The notes: a model not told the origin generated them from the letters alone. A stretch of DNA of 64,000 bases from Candidatus Anaerotignum merdipullorum (GCA_019115165.1 DXEB01000041.1:1-64000), one strand, 5' to 3'. Shown: positions 44,062-53,700, counted from the first letter of the stretch. A program made the numbers and translations.

Positions 44062-45192
44062 ATGCAGTCTGTTGGAGAAATCAAAAACATGCTGGAAAGT
44101 TGTCCGGTGGAGAACCTGCCGGAACGATTACTGGGAATTTCTAAGGACAGCCGAAAAGGCGTTCAGGCGCTTGCTGCCCGTTTTCAGAAAAAACATGACG
44201 CCTATCTGGCAGAGCTGGAGCGGCTGGAAACATTGCTCGTCTACGAGCGGGAATGTTATGCGCAAGGATGGAAATGGGTGGCAGGCATCGACGAAGTGGG
44301 ACGCGGACCATTGGCAGGACCGGTGGTGGCTGCGGCGGTGATTCTGCCAGAAAATCATAAGATTATCGGAATTGACGATTCCAAAAAACTCTCTGCAAAA
44401 AAACGAGAAGCATTGTGTGCAACCATTCAGAAGGAAGCAGTAGCTTGGGCAGTTGGTGTGGTGTCTCACAAACGGATCGACGAAATCAATATTTTACAGG
44501 CAACCTATGAAGCTATGCGACAGGCAATTGCCGGATTGCAGATACAGCCGGATGTGATTTTGGCGGATGCGGTGACGATACCGCAAATCACCATACCGCA
44601 AAAAGCCATTGTCAAAGGCGATGCAAAAAGCATTTCCATTGGCGCCGCCAGTATTGTGGCAAAGGTGACACGGGATCATATGATGGAAGCGATGGCAGAA
44701 TTATATCCCGGATATGACTTTGCGTCGAATAAGGGATATGGCTCACAAAAGCACCTGGCAGGCATTGCGCAATATGGAATCTGTCCCATTCACCGACGGA
44801 CGTTTGTCCAGCGGTTTCTCCAAGGAGCGGATGCAGACAGTCAGGAAATCGGGATGGCGGGAGAAACCTTGGCGGTCAGAGAGATGCGGAAACAGGGATA
44901 TACGATATTGGAACAAAACTATCGGACGCGGGGGGGAGAAATTGATATCATTGCCCAAAAAGATGGGATATTGGTCTTTACAGAAGTAAAGACAAGAAGA
45001 GGAACGGCATACGGTACGCCGGCAGAAGCGGTTACTCGTACCAAGCAGAGACATATCATCGCGGCAGCGAAGGAATATTTGGCGGCGCACGCGCTGACAG
45101 ATCAGGATTGTCGTTTTGACGTTGCCGAAGTATTGGAAGAAAAGGGGAAAACATATTTTCGATATACAAAAAACGCATTTTGGATAGAATAG
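44062..45192 (+). CDS. rnhB: Ribonuclease HII fused to YraN-family (UPF0102) nuclease-like domain
   Basis: A single 376-residue frame. Residues ~70-255 are RNase HII, with catalytic GIDEVGRGPLAGPV, a later DAV block and KGDAKSISIGAASIVAKVTRD, which removes misincorporated ribonucleotides. Residues ~262-376 are a complete YraN domain with the PD-(D/E)xK-like GGEIDIIAQ and TEVKTRR. The N-terminal ~65 residues form a helical extension also seen in Firmicutes RNase HII. Adjacent rnhB and yraN genes are common; here there is no stop between them. The start at 44062 follows AAAGGAGAG. Confidence 0.93.
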   Translation: MQSVGEIKNMLESCPVENLPERLLGISKDSRKGVQALAARFQKKHDAYLAELERLETLLVYERECYAQGWKWVAGIDEVGRGPLAGPVVAAAVILPENHKIIGIDDSKKLSAKKREALCATIQKEAVAWAVGVVSHKRIDEINILQATYEAMRQAIAGLQIQPDVILADAVTIPQITIPQKAIVKGDAKSISIGAASIVAKVTRDHMMEAMAELYPGYDFASNKGYGSQKHLAGIAQYGICPIHRRTFVQRFLQGADADSQEIGMAGETLAVREMRKQGYTILEQNYRTRGGEIDIIAQKDGILVFTEVKTRRGTAYGTPAEAVTRTKQRHIIAAAKEYLAAHALTDQDCRFDVAEVLEEKGKTYFRYTKNAFWIE

Positions 45193-45203
45193 GAGGAATC
45201 CAT

Positions 45204-46010
45204 GTGAACTTGATACAAAAAGGCGATTTGGAATGGATTGCATTTGAGAACTTGACGCAGAGCGGGATGGTGCGCCATGGTTTTACCACACGCCGCGGCG
45301 GCGTCAGCACGGGATATTACAGCAGTATGAACATGGGATTTTCCAGAGGAGAAAACAGAGAAGCGGTAGCGGAAAATTATCGAATTTTAGCAAAGGCGCT
45401 GGAATTGGATGAAACTGCCTTTGTGGCGACGCAGCAGACGCATACCACAAATATACTGCAAGTGACGGCAGCGGACAAAGGCTGCGGTGTTACCCGGGCG
45501 CGGACATATCAGGATGTGGATGGATTGATGACCAATGAAAAGGGAATCAATCTGGTGATTTTTGGTGCAGACTGTGTACCGGTGTTTCTGTTGGATCCCA
45601 AGAATCGTGCCATTGGACTTGCACACTGTGGCTGGAAAGGGACGGCAGACCGTATGGCAGAGCATATTGTGCGGCAGATGGAGCGTGCGTATGGTTCGAA
45701 TCCGGAAGACTTGATTGCTGCCATTGGTCCGTCGATTGGAAAATGTTGTTTTCAAGTGGACGACCCGGTGGTGAACTTATTCCGCAAGCAGATCGCGTTT
45801 GCAGATGACATTATTTTTGAGGATCCGACGGAAGAAGGAAAGTACAAGATTGATTTATGGGAAACAAACCGTCGGCTTATGGCAGATTGTGGCGTGAAGA
45901 ATATTGAAATTGCCGGGCTTTGTACGATGTGCGACACCCAACGGTTTTATTCTCATCGGAAAATGGGGGAAAAGCGAGGAGTCATGGCGGGCGTGATGAC
46001 ACTGATATAA
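45204..46010 (+). CDS. pgeF: Multi-copper polyphenol oxidase/laccase-domain family protein (PgeF/YfiH)
   Basis: A 268-residue protein of the former DUF152 family. It has HGFTTRRGGVSTGYYSSMN, then TQQTHTTNI, DCVPVFLLDPKNRAIGLAHCGWKGT and AAIGPSIGKCCFQV. The His and Cys residues form a metal site. E. coli YfiH corrects misligated muropeptides, and other members act on purine nucleosides, so the substrate here is unsettled. It starts at a GTG after AGGAGG; an ATG two bases upstream is read as ATG-TGA and stops at once. It lies 11 bp after rnhB-yraN. Confidence 0.92.
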   Translation: MNLIQKGDLEWIAFENLTQSGMVRHGFTTRRGGVSTGYYSSMNMGFSRGENREAVAENYRILAKALELDETAFVATQQTHTTNILQVTAADKGCGVTRARTYQDVDGLMTNEKGINLVIFGADCVPVFLLDPKNRAIGLAHCGWKGTADRMAEHIVRQMERAYGSNPEDLIAAIGPSIGKCCFQVDDPVVNLFRKQIAFADDIIFEDPTEEGKYKIDLWETNRRLMADCGVKNIEIAGLCTMCDTQRFYSHRKMGEKRGVMAGVMTLI

Positions 46011-46031
46011 GGCAGAGAGGTAAACAGAAAA

Positions 46032-46073
46032 AGCAGGTTTTCGCGGCAGGAATGTGGAAAGCCTGCCTTTTTT
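46032..46073 (+). terminator. Intrinsic terminator after pgeF
   Basis: GGCAGG (46045-46050) pairs with CCTGCC (46062-46067), and an alternative outer GCAGGTTTTC/GAAAGCCTGC pairing is possible. Six T residues follow. Confidence 0.75.
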
Positions 46074-46174
46074 GACGGGCAAAAAGGGAGAGGAGCAGTG
46101 TGACCACCGGCAGAAAGGAGGGAAGGGCTGTTTCTGGAAAAGAGGTATTTGCAGTGCTTCTCTGCCGGAAAGGC

Positions 46175-46204
46175 TTGAATTTCCAGCCTTTTGTATGCTA
46201 TAAT
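46175..46204 (+). promoter_or_regulatory. Promoter of the der-plsY-gpsA operon
   Basis: TTGAAT (46175-46180), 18-nt spacer, TATAAT (46199-46204). Confidence 0.75.
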
Positions 46205-46289
46205 AAATCAGACGTAGATGGGGCTGCAATGCCCCTTTTCCATGCAGCGAATGGAGAAGGAAAGAAATCATTTGTTGGGAGGAGCATAC

Positions 46290-47615
46290 ATGAGCAAACC
46301 TATTGTAGCAGTGGTAGGACGCCCAAACGTGGGGAAATCCACACTCTTTAACCGGCTGGCAGGCGAGCGCATTTCCATTGTGCAGGATACGCCAGGTGTT
46401 ACCCGCGACCGCATTTATGCGGATGTGGAATGGCTGAACCATAAATTCACATTGATTGATACCGGTGGAATGGAGATTGGTTCGGAGGAAATTATTCAGA
46501 AACAGATTTTACAGCAGGCAGAAATCGCCATTGAAACGGCAGATGTGATCCTGTTTCTCACGGATGTGAAAGCAGGGGTGACCGATGATGACAGGCAGGT
46601 GGCAAATAAGCTGCGCAGAACCAAAAAACCGGTGGTTCTGGCGGTAAACAAGGTGGACAGCGTCAAACGGGACACGATGGATGTTTATGAATTTTATGAA
46701 CTTGCCATTGGGGATCCCATGCCGATTTCCGCAGGTCAGGCATTGGGGCTGGGGGATATGTTGGATGCGGTAATTGCCCATTTTCCAGAAAAGGATGATG
46801 CGGAGGAAGAGGAGGACGCCATCAAGGTTGCCATTATCGGCAAGCCGAATGTGGGGAAATCTTCTCTGATCAATAAAATTCTTGGTGAGGACAGACTCAT
46901 TGTCAGCAATATTCCCGGCACAACCCGAGACGCCATCGATTCCCCGATCGAAATAGACGGACAGAAATATATTTTCATCGATACGGCGGGTATGCGCCGC
47001 AAGAGCAAAATCAAAGAAGAGATCGAGCGATTCAGTATCATCCGTGCAGTGGCAGCGGTGGAACGCTGTGATGTTGCGGTGCTGGTGATTGATGCGCAGG
47101 AAGGGATTACGGATCAGGATACGAAAATTGCGGGAATTGCCCATGAAAGAGGCAAAGCGGCAGTGGTTGCGGTCAATAAATGGGATGCCATTGAAAAAAA
47201 TGACAAAACCATGAATCAATACCTGAAGGACATTGGCAATGAATTGGCGTATATGCCGTATGCGCCCAAAGTATTCATTTCTGCACATACGGGTCAGCGG
47301 GTGACACGCTTGCTGGAATTGATTCGTACGGTGAATGAAAACCATGCGCTGCGGATTAGTACCGGTGTGTTAAATGAAGTATTGATTGAAGCAACGGCGA
47401 TGCAGCAGCCACCCGCGGACAAAGGACGGCAGCTGCGGCTGTATTATATGACGCAGGTTTCTGTCAAACCGCCGACATTTGTGATTTTTGTCAATGAAAA
47501 GGAGCTGTTCCATTTCTCTTACCGTAGATATATTGAAAATCAGCTGCGGGAGGCGTTTGGGTTTATGGGCACGCCCATCCATTTTATTGTGAGAGAAAAA
47601 GGGGATAAGGATTGA
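46290..47615 (+). CDS. der: Ribosome-associated GTPase Der (EngA)
   Basis: A 441-residue protein with two GTPase domains and a C-terminal KH-like domain, required for 50S assembly. The first G1 is GRPNVGKST (~8), with DTGGM; the second is GKPNVGKSS (~184), with [10 protein letters not shown] and NKWD. The KH region ends near PIHFIVREK. The start is the ATG at 46290 after GGGAGGAG; an upstream in-frame extension to 46218 has no site. Der-plsY-gpsA is a conserved Firmicutes order. Confidence 0.97.
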   Translation: MSKPIVAVVGRPNVGKSTLFNRLAGERISIVQDTPGVTRDRIYADVEWLNHKFTLIDTGGMEIGSEEIIQKQILQQAEIAIETADVILFLTDVKAGVTDDDRQVANKLRRTKKPVVLAVNKVDSVKRDTMDVYEFYELAIGDPMPISAGQALGLGDMLDAVIAHFPEKDDAEEEEDAIKVAIIGKPNVGKSSLINKILGEDRLIVSNIPGTTRDAIDSPIEIDGQKYIFIDTAGMRRKSKIKEEIERFSIIRAVAAVERCDVAVLVIDAQEGITDQDTKIAGIAHERGKAAVVAVNKWDAIEKNDKTMNQYLKDIGNELAYMPYAPKVFISAHTGQRVTRLLELIRTVNENHALRISTGVLNEVLIEATAMQQPPADKGRQLRLYYMTQVSVKPPTFVIFVNEKELFHFSYRRYIENQLREAFGFMGTPIHFIVREKGDKD

Positions 47616-47616
47616 T

Positions 47617-48228
47617 ATGTTTCGACTGATTTGTATTGCCATTGGATATGCCATTGGCTGTATCCAGACGGCGTTTATCATTGGCAAGCTATGTAAAACG
47701 GATCTGAGTAAAAAAGGCAGCGGGAATCTGGGCACGACCAATGCGCTGCGTGTGTTGGGATTCAAGGCAGGGCTGGCGACATTTATTTGTGATATCCTCA
47801 AAGGGGTAGTCAGTTTTTTGCTGGCGCGCTGGTTGTTCCCGGATGAAGCGCTTCTGGCAGGATTGTATAGTTGTGCCGGTACGATTTTAGGGCATGATTT
47901 TCCCTTCTATCTGCGCTTCAAAGGCGGCAAGGGCATTGCTGCGACCATTGGCATGGTATTGTGTGTCGGATTTACGGCATCCATGCCGCTAATGTTGATT
48001 TCCTTTGCGATTGGCATTGTGGCGGTTGCGATGTCAGGATATATTTCTCTAGGGTCTATGCTGTTTTCGGTGGCGATTCCCATTTGTGCGTTTCTTTGGA
48101 AATTGCCGTTGGAGGCATCTATCTTGACTGCGGTGATGGCGGCACTGGCGCTGTGGCAACATCGTGCCAATATTGGACGGTTGCGTACAGGGAATGAGAA
48201 TAAATTTACATTGCGGAAAAATGTCTGA
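47617..48228 (+). CDS. plsY: Acyl-phosphate:glycerol-3-phosphate acyltransferase PlsY
   Basis: A 203-residue, multi-helix membrane enzyme that makes lysophosphatidic acid from acyl-phosphate and G3P. The three conserved motifs are visible: SGNLGTTNALRVLG, GHDFPFYLRFKGGKGIAATIG and the later HRANIGRL. It starts one base after the der stop and lies 16 bp before gpsA, so phospholipid synthesis genes are co-transcribed. Confidence 0.96.
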   Translation: MFRLICIAIGYAIGCIQTAFIIGKLCKTDLSKKGSGNLGTTNALRVLGFKAGLATFICDILKGVVSFLLARWLFPDEALLAGLYSCAGTILGHDFPFYLRFKGGKGIAATIGMVLCVGFTASMPLMLISFAIGIVAVAMSGYISLGSMLFSVAIPICAFLWKLPLEASILTAVMAALALWQHRANIGRLRTGNENKFTLRKNV

Positions 48229-48244
48229 GAAAGGTGGGGATTTC

Positions 48245-49234
48245 ATGAAGAAGGTAGCAGTCATTGGTTCTGGCAGTTGGGGGACAGCATTGGCACAAAT
48301 GCTGACGGTACACGGACATACGGTTCGAATGTGGGCAAGAAATGCATCCACCGTGGCGGAAATCAATGAAAGACATACCAATGAGAAATATCTGCCGGGG
48401 ATTTTGCTTCCGCAGGCATTGACAGCGACAACGGATCGAGCAGAAGCGCTGGAAGGAGCAGATATGATCCTTTCCGCAGTACCTTCTCGTGCGGTAAGGC
48501 AGACGATGATGGATTTTGCATCGTATGTGCCGGCAAAAACAGTGGTAATCAATGTTGCAAAAGGGTTGGAAGATGGCAGTTTGCTGCGTTTATCTGAAGT
48601 GATACAGCAGTGTGTGCCTCAATGCGAAGTTTGCACCCTGTCTGGTCCCAGTCATGCGGAGGAAGTAGCTAGGGAAATTCCGACGATTTGTTTGATTGCT
48701 TCCCAGAAGGAAGAGATCGCAAAAATGGTGCAGCAGGAATTTATGAATCCCAGATTTCGATTGTATACCAATACGGATGTCATCGGCGTAGAAATGGGTG
48801 CGGCATTGAAGAATATCATTGCGCTTGCAGCCGGGATAAACGACGGTTTGGGTTTTGGAGATAATAGCAAGGCGGCACTAATGACCAGAGGGATTGCAGA
48901 GATGATGCGTCTGGGGGTTGCGATGGGTGGAAAAGCAGAAACCTTTGCTGGTTTATCCGGAATTGGGGATTTGATTGTGACCTGCACCAGTATGCATTCC
49001 AGAAACCGCCGTGCAGGTATTTTGCTGGGACAGGGCAAGAGCCTGGAAGAAACATTGGCGGAAGTGAAAATGGTGGTGGAAGGCGTCAACACGGTGCAGG
49101 CAGCGTGCCATTTGGCAGAAAAGTATCAGGTGGATATGCCGATTACACAGGCAATCCATGACGTTCTGTTTCAGGGAAAGAATACAGAAGCCGCTGTTTT
49201 GGAATTGATGACCAGAGAAGGAAAGTCGGAGTAA
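48245..49234 (+). CDS. gpsA: Glycerol-3-phosphate dehydrogenase [NAD(P)+]
   Basis: A 329-residue dehydrogenase that supplies glycerol-3-phosphate, the PlsY substrate. The N-terminal Rossmann motif is VIGSGSWGTALAQML (6-20). The C-terminal domain has GAALKNIIALAAGINDGLGFGDNSKAALMTRG, with the catalytic Lys. The start at 48245 follows GAAAGGTGGGG. Confidence 0.97.
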   Translation: MKKVAVIGSGSWGTALAQMLTVHGHTVRMWARNASTVAEINERHTNEKYLPGILLPQALTATTDRAEALEGADMILSAVPSRAVRQTMMDFASYVPAKTVVINVAKGLEDGSLLRLSEVIQQCVPQCEVCTLSGPSHAEEVAREIPTICLIASQKEEIAKMVQQEFMNPRFRLYTNTDVIGVEMGAALKNIIALAAGINDGLGFGDNSKAALMTRGIAEMMRLGVAMGGKAETFAGLSGIGDLIVTCTSMHSRNRRAGILLGQGKSLEETLAEVKMVVEGVNTVQAACHLAEKYQVDMPITQAIHDVLFQGKNTEAAVLELMTREGKSE

Positions 49235-49292
49235 TGGAATCAGAATAAAAAGAACAAGGGCGGAAAGGAATTGTTGGTTTTCCGCAAGCCTT

Positions 49293-49336
49293 CGGCAGGA
49301 CAGAACTTTGCAGGTTGCAAAGGAACCGTCCTGCCG
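49293..49336 (+). terminator. Nested hairpin, probable terminator after gpsA
   Basis: CGGCAGGAC pairs with GTCCTGCCG (9 bp) and encloses a CTTTGC/GCAAAG hairpin. The downstream sequence is only moderately T-rich (TTGTGTT). Bases 49337-49598 show nothing else. Confidence 0.55.
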
Positions 49337-49598
49337 TTGTGTTATGATGACAAAAAATAAGATTTATCGGAGAATGCGCGTGGATCGTGTGGGTAAGGAT
49401 GTCAATCCAAATACCGCTGCGATGTGCAAAAAAGACTGCTGTCGCAGGGAAGAGGAAACCAACAGAAGTCATTGCTGGGAGCATTGCGTTGTCCGGTAGG
49501 AATAGAATCTCTGTTCTATGCCGAAGCCGTTGCTTCCGTTTTGGGATAGAACCACTGGGCAGACTTTGCCAGAGAAGGGAAACTCCAAAAAAAGGAAG

Positions 49599-50768
49599 TC
49601 AGCTTTGATGTCCGTTTTGGATGGGCGGATACTGGATTTGCGAGAGAACCAGCAGCAGGACAGCAAAGAAAAACAGAACAAACGGATAAAGCACCATGGA
49701 GATGTGTGCAGTCAGCAAGCCGCATAGGGGCGGCATGCAGGTACTGCCAAGGTAGGAAAACGCCATCTGTGTGCCCATCATGGAAGAAGCTGCCTCTGTG
49801 CCAAAGATAGCCGGTGTCGCATGCAGCATACTGGGATAAATGGGCGCACAGCCTAACCCGGTTAGAAAAAATCCGAGACAAAGTGCAATCGGGGGCAGAG
49901 GCAGTATCAGCAGGAAAATACCGAGTATTGCCATACATCCACCGAATCGGATCAGCTGTCGGTCCGAAAAGTGTGTAGTCAAAAATCCGCTGAAGAAACG
50001 ACCGAGTGTTATGCCGAGATAAAATAATGCAATCCAACTGGCAGCCGTTTGTGTGGAAATTCCCCGTACTGTGACCATATAACTGCTGCCCCAAAGCCCT
50101 GTAGTCATTTCCAAAGCGGAATAGAGGAAAAACGCCGGCAATACCGTTTTTGCGGCTGGTAGACCAAGGAGCTGTTTCAGTGGTAAGTAGGGCAGATTGG
50201 TATGTACAGCAGCATCGGCAGATCGTTGTTTCCAGAGTGGCAGAGAAAGCAATAGAATCAGCGTGAAAACAAATTGTATCCCAAAGATGACGCGATAACC
50301 ACTTTGCCAACCCATGCCGCTGCTCAGACAAAGTCCCATGATGTATGGACCACCGGTAGCGCCGATGCCCCAAAAGCAATGCAGCCAACTCATATGTTTG
50401 GCTTTGTAATGCAGTGCCACATAATGATTGAGTACGGCGTCTACGGAACCTGCTCCAAGTCCGTAAGGAACTGCCCATAGACAAAGGGCAAAAAAATGAT
50501 TTGAGACAGAAAATCCCAATAGGGCGGCAGCAGTCAGTGCAACGCTCAGGCAGGCAGTCCCTCCGGTACCAAAGCGTCGCATCATGCGACCACTGCCCAA
50601 GCTGGATAGGATGGTGCTTGCGGTAATGAGAAAAGAGAGAATGCCGCCATAAGATGTGGGAACCTGCACGGTCGACTGGATATTTGGCCAGGCAGAGCCA
50701 AGCAGTGAGTCGGGTAATCCCAAAGAAATAAACGCCAGATAAATCAGTGCCAATAAAAGAGAATACAT
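49599..50768 (-). CDS. MFS transporter
   Basis: A 389-residue, 12-helix permease. The N-terminus (LIYLAFISLGLPDSLLGSAWP), the RMMRRFGTGG loop between helices 2 and 3, and CFWGIGATGGPYIMG place it near sugar/FucP-like MFS proteins. The second half repeats the pattern (GITLGRFFSGFLTTHFSDRQLIRFGG). The substrate is unknown. AAGGAGGC precedes the ATG. It is divergent from an AraC regulator gene 109 bp away, which probably controls it. Confidence 0.92.
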   Translation of the reverse strand: MYSLLLALIYLAFISLGLPDSLLGSAWPNIQSTVQVPTSYGGILSFLITASTILSSLGSGRMMRRFGTGGTACLSVALTAAALLGFSVSNHFFALCLWAVPYGLGAGSVDAVLNHYVALHYKAKHMSWLHCFWGIGATGGPYIMGLCLSSGMGWQSGYRVIFGIQFVFTLILLLSLPLWKQRSADAAVHTNLPYLPLKQLLGLPAAKTVLPAFFLYSALEMTTGLWGSSYMVTVRGISTQTAASWIALFYLGITLGRFFSGFLTTHFSDRQLIRFGGCMAILGIFLLILPLPPIALCLGFFLTGLGCAPIYPSMLHATPAIFGTEAASSMMGTQMAFSYLGSTCMPPLCGLLTAHISMVLYPFVLFFFAVLLLVLSQIQYPPIQNGHQS

Positions 50769-50822
50769 ACCATAAGCCTCCTTCTTATTTCAGCCTGATA
50801 TTAAAATACCGTCAATGTGTAC

Positions 50823-50851
50823 TTGAAGCAATCATAAAATGGACGTATACT
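50823..50851 (+). promoter_or_regulatory. Promoter of the AraC gene
   Basis: TTGAAG (50823-50828), 17-nt spacer, TATACT (50846-50851), in the divergent MFS/AraC region. Confidence 0.7.
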
Positions 50852-50877
50852 ATAAAAAAACGGACAGGAGGGGTATC

Positions 50878-51774
50878 ATGTCATTGGATGCGTGTGATGT
50901 ACATGTCAATCCCAAACAAATGGAACTGCGCCCGCACGGGACGGTAGATTTCCCTTGTGGTGGATATGATACGGATATTCGCCAAGGGAAAGATGAGGGT
51001 GTATCCTGGCATTGGCATGAAGAGGCGGAAATGATCTATGTGGCAAAAGGCAGTGTAGAGGTAGTGTTGCCGGATGTGCGTTGGCGTCTGGAGCAGGGAG
51101 AAGGTGTATTTATCCATGCCAATGTGCTGCATAGTATTTTGGCGACAGAAGAAGAGGGAAAGATTCGCTCTGCTGTGTTCCATACCAAACTGGTCAGTGG
51201 AGGGGCGGATACCGTATTTCAAAAAAAATATATTGATCCATTGTTGGCATATGATGGCATCAAGGGAGTGAAGCTTACTTTGGAAATTCCATGGCAAGCA
51301 GAGGCATTGAAAGAGCTGGTTGGTACGATTGTGGCGCTGGAAGGGAAACAGGAAGGATATGAATGGGAAGTGAGAGAACGATTGTCCAGGCTATGGTTTC
51401 GGTTGTATCAAAATACCAGACCCAAAGACGAAGAAAGCAGTCGAAAAACTATGGATGCAGAACGATTGCGGCATATGCTGGAGCTGATACAAAAAGAATT
51501 TGCAGAGCCGTTGCATTTGTCGCAGATTGCCCGAGCGGCAAATATTGGAGAGCGGGAATGCCTGCGCTGCTTTCAACGCACCATCGGAATTTCACCGTTA
51601 CAGTATTTGCTGCGGTATCGCGTGTCACAGGCGGCGCTATTGCTGCGGGAAACGACGCTGCCGGTGGCAGAGATTGGAATGCGCTGTGGTTTTGATAGTC
51701 CCAGTCATTTCGCACAGACGTTTCGGAAATATTTTTCCATTACGCCTAGTGCGTATCGCAAGGGACGTATTTAA
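50878..51774 (+). CDS. AraC family transcriptional regulator
   Basis: A 298-residue regulator. The N-terminal cupin-like sensor domain has WHWHEEAEMIYVAKGSVEVVL. The C-terminal ~100 residues carry two helix-turn-helix units, LHLSQIARAANIGERECLRCFQRTIGISPLQYLLRYRVSQA and then VAEIGMRCGFDSPSHFAQTFRKYFSITPSAYR. The cupin suggests a small sugar or similar ligand. AGGAGGGG precedes the ATG. It is divergent from the MFS transporter and likely activates it. Confidence 0.93.
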   Translation: MSLDACDVHVNPKQMELRPHGTVDFPCGGYDTDIRQGKDEGVSWHWHEEAEMIYVAKGSVEVVLPDVRWRLEQGEGVFIHANVLHSILATEEEGKIRSAVFHTKLVSGGADTVFQKKYIDPLLAYDGIKGVKLTLEIPWQAEALKELVGTIVALEGKQEGYEWEVRERLSRLWFRLYQNTRPKDEESSRKTMDAERLRHMLELIQKEFAEPLHLSQIARAANIGERECLRCFQRTIGISPLQYLLRYRVSQAALLLRETTLPVAEIGMRCGFDSPSHFAQTFRKYFSITPSAYRKGRI

Positions 51775-51806
51775 GGCAAAAGAATCGGGATGCCGGTAAA
51801 GAAGAG

Positions 51807-51836
51807 CGCCATGATAGATGATTGGCGGCAGTTTTT
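51807..51836 (+). terminator. Possible terminator after the AraC gene
   Basis: CGCCA pairs with TGGCG, followed by GCAGTTTTT; an outer TGCCG/CGGCA pairing is possible. The remaining 51837-52204 shows no gene I can support. Confidence 0.45.
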
Positions 51837-52204
51837 ATGGAATCCAAACAGACAAAGAGGAAGAGAAGAAATATATGGACTTGTCTGGAAACGGCGCTGG
51901 TGATAACGGAGATAGAAAGAGCAGAGATCATAGGATTGGCAGGAAAATCATGGAAAATCCGAATGGAGGATGGGAACAGAAGGATAATTCGGTCTGTTGG
52001 TATATCACAAAGAAGTTTGATAGAATACAGGGAAAAGGATGAAATAGCAAAATCTGGGCTTGGATTGTGTGCGGATTCTATTTCTTTACTTTCTTTTGTC
52101 GGAAACGGGAGGAAAAAATTCCTTTCGAGATAGTAGGATAAACGCTACGATTGCAAGCAAGCGTTTGTGAAATTTTGGTTTTTTCGGAAAGAAAACGTAT
52201 TTTT

Positions 52205-52234
52205 ACATAAATGTTTTGGTTTTTGTTCATAATA
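52205..52234 (+). promoter_or_regulatory. Possible sigma-G-type promoter of spoVT
   Basis: ACATA (52205-52209) and CATAATA (52228-52234) are 18 nt apart and resemble the forespore sigma-G pattern (GMATR, then CATNHTA). The first element deviates at its first base. spoVT in Bacillus is a sigma-G gene, which adds weight. Confidence 0.35.
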
Positions 52235-52282
52235 ACCTCGAACAACCGATCGAAAGCGGTTGAAACAGAGGAGGACAACAAC

Positions 52283-52828
52283 ATGAAAGCAACTGGAATA
52301 GTCAGAAGAATTGACGATTTGGGAAGAGTAGTCATTCCGAAGGAGATCCGCCGGACTCTGCGTATCCGAGAAGGCGACCCTTTGGAGATTTTTACAGATA
52401 GAGAAGGGGAAATTATACTGAAGAAGTATTCTCCCATTGGAGAACTGGGCACATTCGCAAAGGAATATGCAGAAAGTCTGGCACAGACAGCGGGACATGT
52501 GACTTGTATTGTAGATAAGGACCGTATTATTGCGGTATCTGGTGGATCCAAAAAAGAATTTTTGGAAAAACGCATTAGCCCGGAGATGGAAGAATGTATT
52601 CATAAGCGAGCAGCATTTACGGCAGAAGCGGGAGACGGACAGTTTGTGCCTGTATTATATGACCATGATGACGAAGGATATATTTATCAACTGGTAGCGC
52701 CGATCATTACAGAAGGGGATGCCATGGGCGCGATTTTGTTTTTGTCAAAGGAAAAGAAAATGGGTGAGATTGAAGGCAAATTGGCGCAAACAGCAGCAGG
52801 ATTTTTAGGCAAACAAATGGAACAGTGA
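52283..52828 (+). CDS. spoVT: Stage V sporulation protein T-like regulator
   Basis: A 181-residue regulator. The N-terminal AbrB swapped-hairpin domain (1-50) is MKATGIVRRIDDLGRVVIPKE followed by LRIREGDPLEIF. The C-terminal GAF-like domain (~55-180) gives the full SpoVT length. In Bacillus, SpoVT tunes late forespore genes; an equivalent role here is inferred. AGGAGG precedes the ATG. It is monocistronic. Confidence 0.93.
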   Translation: MKATGIVRRIDDLGRVVIPKEIRRTLRIREGDPLEIFTDREGEIILKKYSPIGELGTFAKEYAESLAQTAGHVTCIVDKDRIIAVSGGSKKEFLEKRISPEMEECIHKRAAFTAEAGDGQFVPVLYDHDDEGYIYQLVAPIITEGDAMGAILFLSKEKKMGEIEGKLAQTAAGFLGKQMEQ

Positions 52829-52841
52829 ACAGAAAAAATAG

Positions 52842-52880
52842 GAACCTCTGGAAGCCGCGTGGACAAAGAGGTTCTTTTTT
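52842..52880 (+). terminator. Intrinsic terminator of spoVT
   Basis: GAACCTCT (52842-52849) pairs with AGAGGTTC (52867-52874), followed by six T residues. Confidence 0.85.
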
Positions 52881-52918
52881 ATGCGCCAGAAGAGATCGGT
52901 TGTTTCAAAAGTGTAAAA

Positions 52919-52954
52919 CCACCGCAAAAAGACAGCAGAATCTTTTTGCGGTGG
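52919..52954 (-). terminator. Intrinsic terminator of the ECF/amidohydrolase operon
   Basis: A 14-bp perfect stem (52919-52932 with 52941-52954) is followed on the minus strand by TTTTAC. Confidence 0.8.
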
Positions 52955-52962
52955 AAGTGGAT

Positions 52963-53697
52963 TCAACGGAACTGTTTCCAAAATGCAGTGATATTCTGAA
53001 AGAAAACATCTTGCTGCTGCGCAGGCGTTAATCCGCTGGTCAAAACTTTTTGAATTTCTACAGAAGGGTCGTGGAACGGTGCATCCGTACCAAAGAAAAT
53101 GCGATGGCTGCCAACGGTTTCATAGGCTTCTTTGATTTTGCAGCCCATGGGCATACCAGACATTTCCAGATATAAGTTGGGATACTTTCTCCCCATTTTC
53201 AGTGCTGCGTCGATATAAACGCCGTGACCATGTCCCATATGGATCATAACCAAAGGGACGTCAGGAAACCGTTCTGCCAACAAGCCAATACTCCAAGGCA
53301 GTGCATAAGGAGCATGACCGCTGTGCATAAAGACGGGGATATGCAGCTTACGTGCAGTCTGCATAATGGGATCCAGACATTCCGCGTCCGCAACATAGGC
53401 GTGCTGGAGCGGATGCAGCTTGATGCCACAGAAGCCTTGATGGTTTACGAGTTCTTCTATTTGTTCCACTGCAGAGTGACCCTCTGTGGGATTGGTATAA
53501 ACGAGACCATAAAATCGATCCGGATACGTTTTTAGTGCATCCGCCGTCAAATGATTGTCTGTGGCGTCGGTGCTGCATAGGACAGCCTGCGTGATTTCAT
53601 GGGCATCCATTTGGCGCACCAATTCCTCGGCGGTAATGGAAACGTTTGCCCAGCCGCCAAATGTACCAACATGCGCATGCGCATCGAATTTTTTCAT
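52963..53697 (-). CDS. Amidohydrolase-related (amidohydrolase 2) family protein
   Basis: A 244-residue TIM-barrel metalloenzyme. It has DAHAHVG at residues 5-11, GIKLHPLQHAY, a metal His in FMHSGHAPY, VMIHMGHG, and the catalytic Asp in FFGTDAPFHDP. These proteins hydrolyse or decarboxylate small cyclic substrates; the substrate is not evident. AAAGGAG precedes the ATG. It starts 3 bp after the ECF S-component gene, suggesting it acts on the imported compound. Confidence 0.9.
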   Translation of the reverse strand: MKKFDAHAHVGTFGGWANVSITAEELVRQMDAHEITQAVLCSTDATDNHLTADALKTYPDRFYGLVYTNPTEGHSAVEQIEELVNHQGFCGIKLHPLQHAYVADAECLDPIMQTARKLHIPVFMHSGHAPYALPWSIGLLAERFPDVPLVMIHMGHGHGVYIDAALKMGRKYPNLYLEMSGMPMGCKIKEAYETVGSHRIFFGTDAPFHDPSVEIQKVLTSGLTPAQQQDVFFQNITAFWKQFR

Positions 53698-53700
53698 CTT

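Noticed and set aside
46509..47345. 278-codon leftward frame inside der
   Set aside because: It is antisense to a clearly real GTPase gene and is a codon-bias artefact.
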